Origin: Xenopus tropicalis
Taxonomy: Eukaryota > Chordata > Amphibia > Anura > Pipidae
Direction: 5' to 3'
Assembly (NCBI RefSeq): GCF_000004195.4
Contig: NC_030678.2
Span: 30,728,201-30,792,200 of the forward strand
Length of the DNA: 64,000 nucleotides
How positions within the stretch are numbered: position 1 is the first letter of the stretch; the number at the start of each line of letters is the position of its first letter. Below the pieces are notes generated by a model. The model worked only from the letters and a program-made list of their open reading frames with translations. It made no database searches and was not told the origin of the DNA. Below are positions 60,101 to 64,000 of this stretch, in pieces. The position numbers and the translations under genes were made by a program.

Positions 60101-62863
60101 AGAAAATGAAAAAAAAAAAAAGAAAACCTTACATACGTACAAAAATAGGATTTCATTTTTGTACATTCATTTCATATTTCATGAGTAAAAATGTGTGAAA
60201 ACAATTTTTAAAGGTTTTAAAAAAAAGTTTAAAGGCTCAAAAAAACCTTCCATTCATATTCTCTGCAGCAAACAGTGGTTTTATCACTTACCTTAAAATG
60301 ATGAGATTCCCAAGGGACCCCACGGCTACATCGGGATATCCATCGTTGGTGAGATCCAGTCCTCCATCAACGGACAGGCCAAAGTATGGACAGTAATGAG
60401 GTGCTTTCTTTATAGTGCTTGCCCTTATCCTCTTAGAAAATAAATGAAAGGTGATCTTTATTAGTCCATCTAAAAACAGAACGCCTGACGCGTTTCGTGC
60501 ACGTGCGCACTTAATCATAGGCTGGTTTTACTTGCAATTAACCTTGTTTTATTATGAGCGGAACTTATGAGTGAGTAAGTAACCTGATATGGAATTATTA
60601 CTGAAATAAGACTTGCTTTCACCCCATCATCTACAAAATATTAAGTCACATAAGTTCTTGCTGATAATGGCAGCCCATGTACCAGAACTTTGCATTGTAA
60701 GTGATATTTTAGGTGACTTCCTGTTTATCCCACCAATACTGAACAAAGATAATGGATTAAAATATATTTTATTTTCCATTTTTTATACTCCATATAAGCA
60801 TTACAGAATTGTCTGGTAATTTCAGCCATGTATAAGCATCCATTTTTACTCTCTGGCCACACCCTTTAGTACCAGCAGTCTTAAGGTCCCCATACACCTT
60901 AAGATCTGCTCGCTTGGCGATGACGCCAAGTGAGCGGATCTTCTCCCGGTATCTCCCGATATCCCCCACCCCGGGGGCCAAACGTTCGTATTATAACGAC
61001 GGGTATAGGCAAAGTCGGTCCAGGGACCGCATAAATGAGCCGATGCGGTCCCCGATCTGACTAGATTTTTAAACCTGCCCGATCGAGATGTGGCCGATTT
61101 CAGGACAGATATCGGTTGGGTAGTCCCATTGCTAGTGCCCATACACGGGCCGATTAGCTGCTGAATGGGTCTAAGGGACCGATATCGGCAGCTAGAATCG
61201 GACCGTGTATGGGGACCTTTAGCCCTCATGTAATGATATAATACCCCCATGGAAAGCTAGTAGGTTGTGTAGCATTGTAGGTTTGTTCTGTTTATTTTGG
61301 TGAAATGCCTTGATGAGATTCCCTTCTCCCAACCCTGCACAGAAAGAGAAAGTGTAGTCCAAGCTGAGCAAGTGAAACCAAGAAATTGCTAAATTAGATA
61401 ATTAGGTAATCAACTAATATCTAGACTATGGGCTAATGCATACAGTAGATTCATGCAGTATGGATTGCTCCACAAACCTGGGAAGGGGTGGTACGGATAC
61501 TGTTGCTTTCACCATTGTAAATGTAAACACTTCCAAAAGATTCTGGGTTTTCCAAGTGACCTTCAAGAGGAGCCCCAATGGCAATGTCTCGGTATCCATC
61601 TTTATTGATATCACCAACATTAGCTATGGAATAGCCAAACCTTGCAAACGGATATTGTGGTTGCTCTAGTGTTTCAAAAAACTTGTGATGACCCTGGTAA
61701 CAAAAAAAAAATTGGATTGAGCATGAATTAATGGTGTCCTGTTTAATAGTGGCAGTCTATTAATAGTGTGAATCTCATACTGAGCTGGCCTCTTTCCAGG
61801 CCCAGACTGGTATGCAAAATAGGTATTTCAAGTACACAGAGGCCCAAACAGCCCCCACAAGCACAATAATAGTGAGTGTCTATGGCATCTTACAGCAGCC
61901 CCTCTGGCATTTGCCACAATCCACAGATTGTCAGTCTGGTCCTGCCTCCTATCAAGAGTTAGAAGGACCAAAAGCAGTTAGAAAAAAGCTTCTCTCAGGA
62001 AATGTGAGGCCAGACTGTCTGAAAACAGAAGGAATTTTCATGCTTCATGCTACACACATAACACTGCCTAAAACCAGAAATGAGAAGTTAGGGAAGGGAC
62101 ACAAGGAACAGATCTGCTGTCATGTGCTCCTTCATGTAGCCCCATTGATAGGCATTGTATCCAAAGAAATGATCAGCATTGTTAGCCTCATGGCACTGAT
62201 TCTTTGGCACATTTCTTTGGATACATTGTTTGATACATTGGAGAGATTGTATTGAGACCATTGATAGGCACGGTGTCAGCCCGGTGGGGAGCTACACTAA
62301 ACAGATTTCTGCATGAATATGCAAAATTTACTGTTTCCAAACCAAAATCCGCTCATTGTTCCAGGCTGGCATCGTGCCCACCAATGGGATTTAACAAAGG
62401 AGTGGATGGCAGCAGATCCTCTGCCTAAATAGAAAATGTGCATAAACACTCTAATTAATTGTTTTCTCTGTTTTAAAATGTATTTTTTTCAGAGAAAATA
62501 TAGTGCATATTAACAAAAAAAAAAGTTTGTTGGCGAAACAAAACAGTTTATATCACCACAAAATCATAGCAAGCAAAAGATATCTGCTTGTTACTACTTA
62601 TTAATAGTTGATCTGCCAAAAAAAAAAATCCCTTCATCTTACAATACTAGTTGTTGGCTAGTGGTGAGTGCTGGTCATTGTTTATTCATTGCCTTGTTGT
62701 GTGCTATATAGGCCACCAGTACCTCGTCGTTAAGTCTATAAACATAGACTCGTCCTTCTTCTCCTTTGATATGGTAAAAAGGTGCTCCCACCATAAGCAA
62801 ATCAGTGTTACTGTCCATGTCTATGTCCACAGAGCACAGCTCAGAACCAAAGTAGGATCCAAT
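48053..62863 (-). CDS. itgae: Integrin alpha chain, alpha-E-like; 3' 18 exons, 5' end outside window
   Basis: Exons on the minus strand: 62863-62723, 61693-61478, 60431-60292, 59772-59648, 57922-57777, 56393-56265, 55652-55579, 55122-54990, 54797-54696, 54416-54337, 54015-53938, 52847-52775, 52698-52591, 51788-51720, 51426-51325, 50518-50423, 49692-49582, 48100-48053. They join in frame to 656 residues plus TAA (1971 nt). All introns are GT-AG. The product is a single-pass adhesion receptor subunit that pairs with a beta integrin. Three FG-GAP calcium loops, the leg domains, a membrane segment and a GFFxR tail are seen. Evidence for alpha-E: KCGFFxRKY at the membrane, GSYFGSEL, EEGRVYVYRL, and FRSRPV-type sequence after the propeller (here LRSRPVIKLQ). 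The I domain, the alpha-E X domain and the signal peptide would be beyond 64000. Another I-domain alpha chain (itgal/itgam type) is the main alternative. Confidence 0.85.
48219..48669. mobile_element. itgae: MITE in the last integrin intron
   Basis: Ends tgaaggaaaggt / gcctttccttca. About 450 bp between the tail exon and the transmembrane exon; no coding frame. Confidence 0.5.
48694..48760. repeat. Short tandem repeat (tagtcatagtcaagtatag), 3 copies
   Basis: Three near-identical units of about 19-24 bp in the last integrin intron. Confidence 0.8.
49582..49692 (-). CDS. itgae: Integrin alpha transmembrane exon
   Basis: 111 nt, 37 residues. After a charged KHE comes a long hydrophobic helix with small-residue motifs (IIGSTIGGILLLLIIVVI), ending LVK at the donor AAG|gtacag. 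The GxxxG-like spacing suits integrin alpha-beta helix packing. Confidence 0.9.
50423..59772 (-). CDS. itgae: Integrin alpha: thigh and calf (leg) domain exons
   Basis: Thirteen exons from 59772 to 50518-50423 code the extracellular leg. They include RLCFTI in the first beta-sandwich, paired cysteines (YEKDCNNKPVCVPELHL), LIMNISLVNSGDGSYLTTMM, which resembles the alpha-E calf-1 strand, and a late Cys-rich segment (SLGSCTCVNIKCNM) typical of calf-2. Several N-x-S/T glycosylation sites are visible. No frameshift or stop was found across junctions. Confidence 0.8.
52070..52215. repeat. Interspersed repeat, inverted copy in integrin intron
   Basis: Reverse complement of the 31530-31690 family (gctgtaagatgccatagaca). 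Confidence 0.65.
55141..55470. mobile_element. itgae: MITE with acaggta / tacctgt ends
   Basis: Internal inverted motifs ccttatccggaaa and cattctggataattgg, in an integrin intron. Sister copy at 59254-59576 and fragments at about 26350-26576 and 45590-45625. Confidence 0.7.
57340..57553. mobile_element. itgae: Palindromic MITE in integrin intron
   Basis: Arms of about 65 bp: agtgaaagagagagtatatt ... tctttatttggca against tgccaaaataaag ... tatactctctctttcact. Confidence 0.65.
58495..58870. mobile_element. piggyBac-like MITE with TTAA target sites
   Basis: Ends aggagaagg / ccttctcct are flanked by TTAA (58491-58494 and 58871-58874). Both arms carry gtcacttgggggtgcc with an inverted gttaggcaccc. 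The centre contains gcgcatgcgc palindromes. A fragment of the same family lies at 47393-47457. Confidence 0.8.
59254..59576. mobile_element. itgae: MITE with acaggta / tacctgt ends, second copy
   Basis: Begins acaggtattggacccattat and ends ggatcccatacctgt. Same family as 55141-55470, also in an integrin intron. Confidence 0.7.
60292..62863 (-). CDS. itgae: Integrin alpha: last beta-propeller blades, three Ca-binding FG-GAP exons
   Basis: Exons 62863-62723, 61693-61478 and 60431-60292 each contain one FG-GAP repeat with a D-x-D/N-x-D-x-x-x-D loop: DIDMDSNTD, DINKDGYRD and DLTNDGYPD. Three calcium loops in the final blades are what I-domain integrins have. The blade strands (YFGSEL, RFGYSIA, YFGLSVDGG) and GAP motifs (VGAPFYH, IGAPLEG) are intact. 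Confidence 0.88.
60884..61218. mobile_element. Harbinger-type MITE in integrin intron
   Basis: Ends aggtccccatacac / gtgtatggggacct are flanked by TTA (60881-60883 and 61219-61221). 335 bp. Related 'catacac...ggccgat' fragments occur near 27410-27740, 38513-38620 and 40190-40270. Confidence 0.8.
61795..61945. repeat. Interspersed repeat, copy in integrin intron
   Basis: Same family as 31530-31690 and in the same orientation. It lies in the intron between the first two visible FG-GAP exons. Confidence 0.7.
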
Positions 62864-63725
62864 CTGTTGAAAAGATAGAAAGAAAAAATTGTGGAGCTTT
62901 TCCCTTTATTTCTGGAGTTTTCATAGATCCTTATGTTAAGTTTGTATCTGAGCCAAATGATTTGAGTATATGAGTGGTATAATATCCTATTCACAAATCA
63001 ATTTCTGTTTATTTCCAAAAATTCAGCAAGTCCCACATAAACTTTTGTTGCATTAAAAGTAACAGAATCAGTAGGGTGTTAGAGTTCAATGGTGCTTTGT
63101 ACAAACTCTTACACCCATAAGCATGAATTACATTTAATTTTAACTGGCATATTAAAAAAGTTACAAGGTTTGGATAAAAGAGAGAGAGATTGATCAGTGC
63201 ACATCCCCTGGTCCCCTGTTCCATAAGTAATTCAGTATCTGTGCTAGTGCACCAATTTTATGATCATAATTTTGTAACTAAAAACCCCTGTTTTTTAATT
63301 ACATGCACTAACATAGATACTAAATTACTTATGGAACAGGGGACCAGGGAATGTACATTGATCAATCCCCCTCTCTCTTTAGTATGCTAGTTAATTTGGC
63401 CAGATCAGTTGCACTTCCAGTGTACTTGTATAAATTATTTAGCCTTGGAGTGCTCCCACAACCTCGCATTTTTGTGTATTTTAGATTTAATATAAAAAAT
63501 AAACGTTTTTCTAACCTATAAATATGTTGAAATATGTAAAATAAAAGATCTCTTTTTATTCAAAGACCTAGGTATGCCCATGAGGTACCTTAAAATCGTT
63601 TTGTCCAATTAAGTCCCTTTTTTGTTATTTGCCTTCTGTACCTCTATTCTGTACAGCTGAGAAAGGAATCTTTGAAGGGTCATTATACCATCGTATTTTA
63701 CAGCTGAATTGTAAATACTCTAGGG

Positions 63726-64000
63726 CAGTGCTGTCCAACTTCTGTGGTACCGAGGGCCAGAATTCTTCTGGCCTACATGGTGGAAGGCCAATAATGGAAG
63801 CCAGTTTTGACCACTGCCTTTTTTTAAATCACACCCACTTCAAACCACACTTATGTTATCACAATCACCCATGTTATCCATATGGGCCATACTCCTTCTG
63901 GCCTACATGGTGGAGAGCCAATAATAGAAGCCAGTTTTGACCACTCCCATTTTTTAAACTGCACCCACTTCAAACCACATTCATGTTATCACAATCACCC
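63726..64000. mobile_element. Possible hAT-type repeat running off the window
   Basis: Starts cagtgctgtccaacttctgt, a hAT-like CAGnG end. Internally a roughly 130-bp segment is repeated (ctggcctacatggtgga at about 63769 and 63899). The right end is not in the window. Confidence 0.5.

Overview
This is vertebrate nuclear DNA with split genes, long introns, and very many small DNA transposons and minisatellites. The mix of hAT-, Harbinger- and piggyBac-like MITEs, the recurrent 'spotted' repeat families and the gene sequences suggest a frog, most likely Xenopus (X. tropicalis-like). The species call is inference.

Four protein genes can be supported. (1) A four-unit polyubiquitin gene on the minus strand (CDS 9052-9969), with a 5'-UTR intron and a TATA promoter near 10.55 kb. 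(2) bcl7b on the minus strand (24639-33578), six coding exons, 189 aa. (3) tbl2 on the plus strand (34388-42130), seven coding exons, 436 aa. (4) The 3' part of an integrin alpha gene on the minus strand, best matched to itgae (alpha-E). Its 18 exons lie between 48053 and 62863, and the start of the gene lies beyond the right edge. Exon phases are consistent in all three multi-exon genes, and the summed coding lengths are multiples of three (570, 1311 and 1971 nt).

bcl7b and tbl2 are head to head, with 809 bp between their start codons in a CpG- and GC-box-rich stretch. This is the arrangement I know from the Williams-syndrome region of mammals. tbl2 and the integrin gene are tail to tail. 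Mammals have MLXIPL next to TBL2, so the right side looks like a different gene order.

The rest is repeats. 0-8.6 kb: MITEs, a hAT element carrying a 22-bp minisatellite, a tRNA-like SINE and a 67-bp x 11 array. 10.6-24.6 kb: gene-poor, with several hAT/MITE copies (some nested), a roughly 60-bp C-rich array at 21.8-22.3 kb and a degenerate array at 23.5-24.1 kb. 25-33 kb: bcl7b introns holding a hAT element, a Harbinger MITE, long hairpins and an apparently intact Tc1/mariner transposon (27907-29520). 34.6-35.1 kb: a 50-bp x 9 array in tbl2 intron 1. 44.0-46.98 kb: two large arrays downstream of tbl2, with one exon-like segment between them. Most long ORFs in the window are stop-free frames through tandem arrays, not genes.

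The observations most worth following are: a polyubiquitin gene in which no unit encodes standard ubiquitin (changes at positions 28, 53, 55 and 57); a full-length Tc1 element with near-identical 210-bp terminal repeats; an integrin tail with GFFNR in place of GFFKR; and an unassigned exon at 45831-45905.
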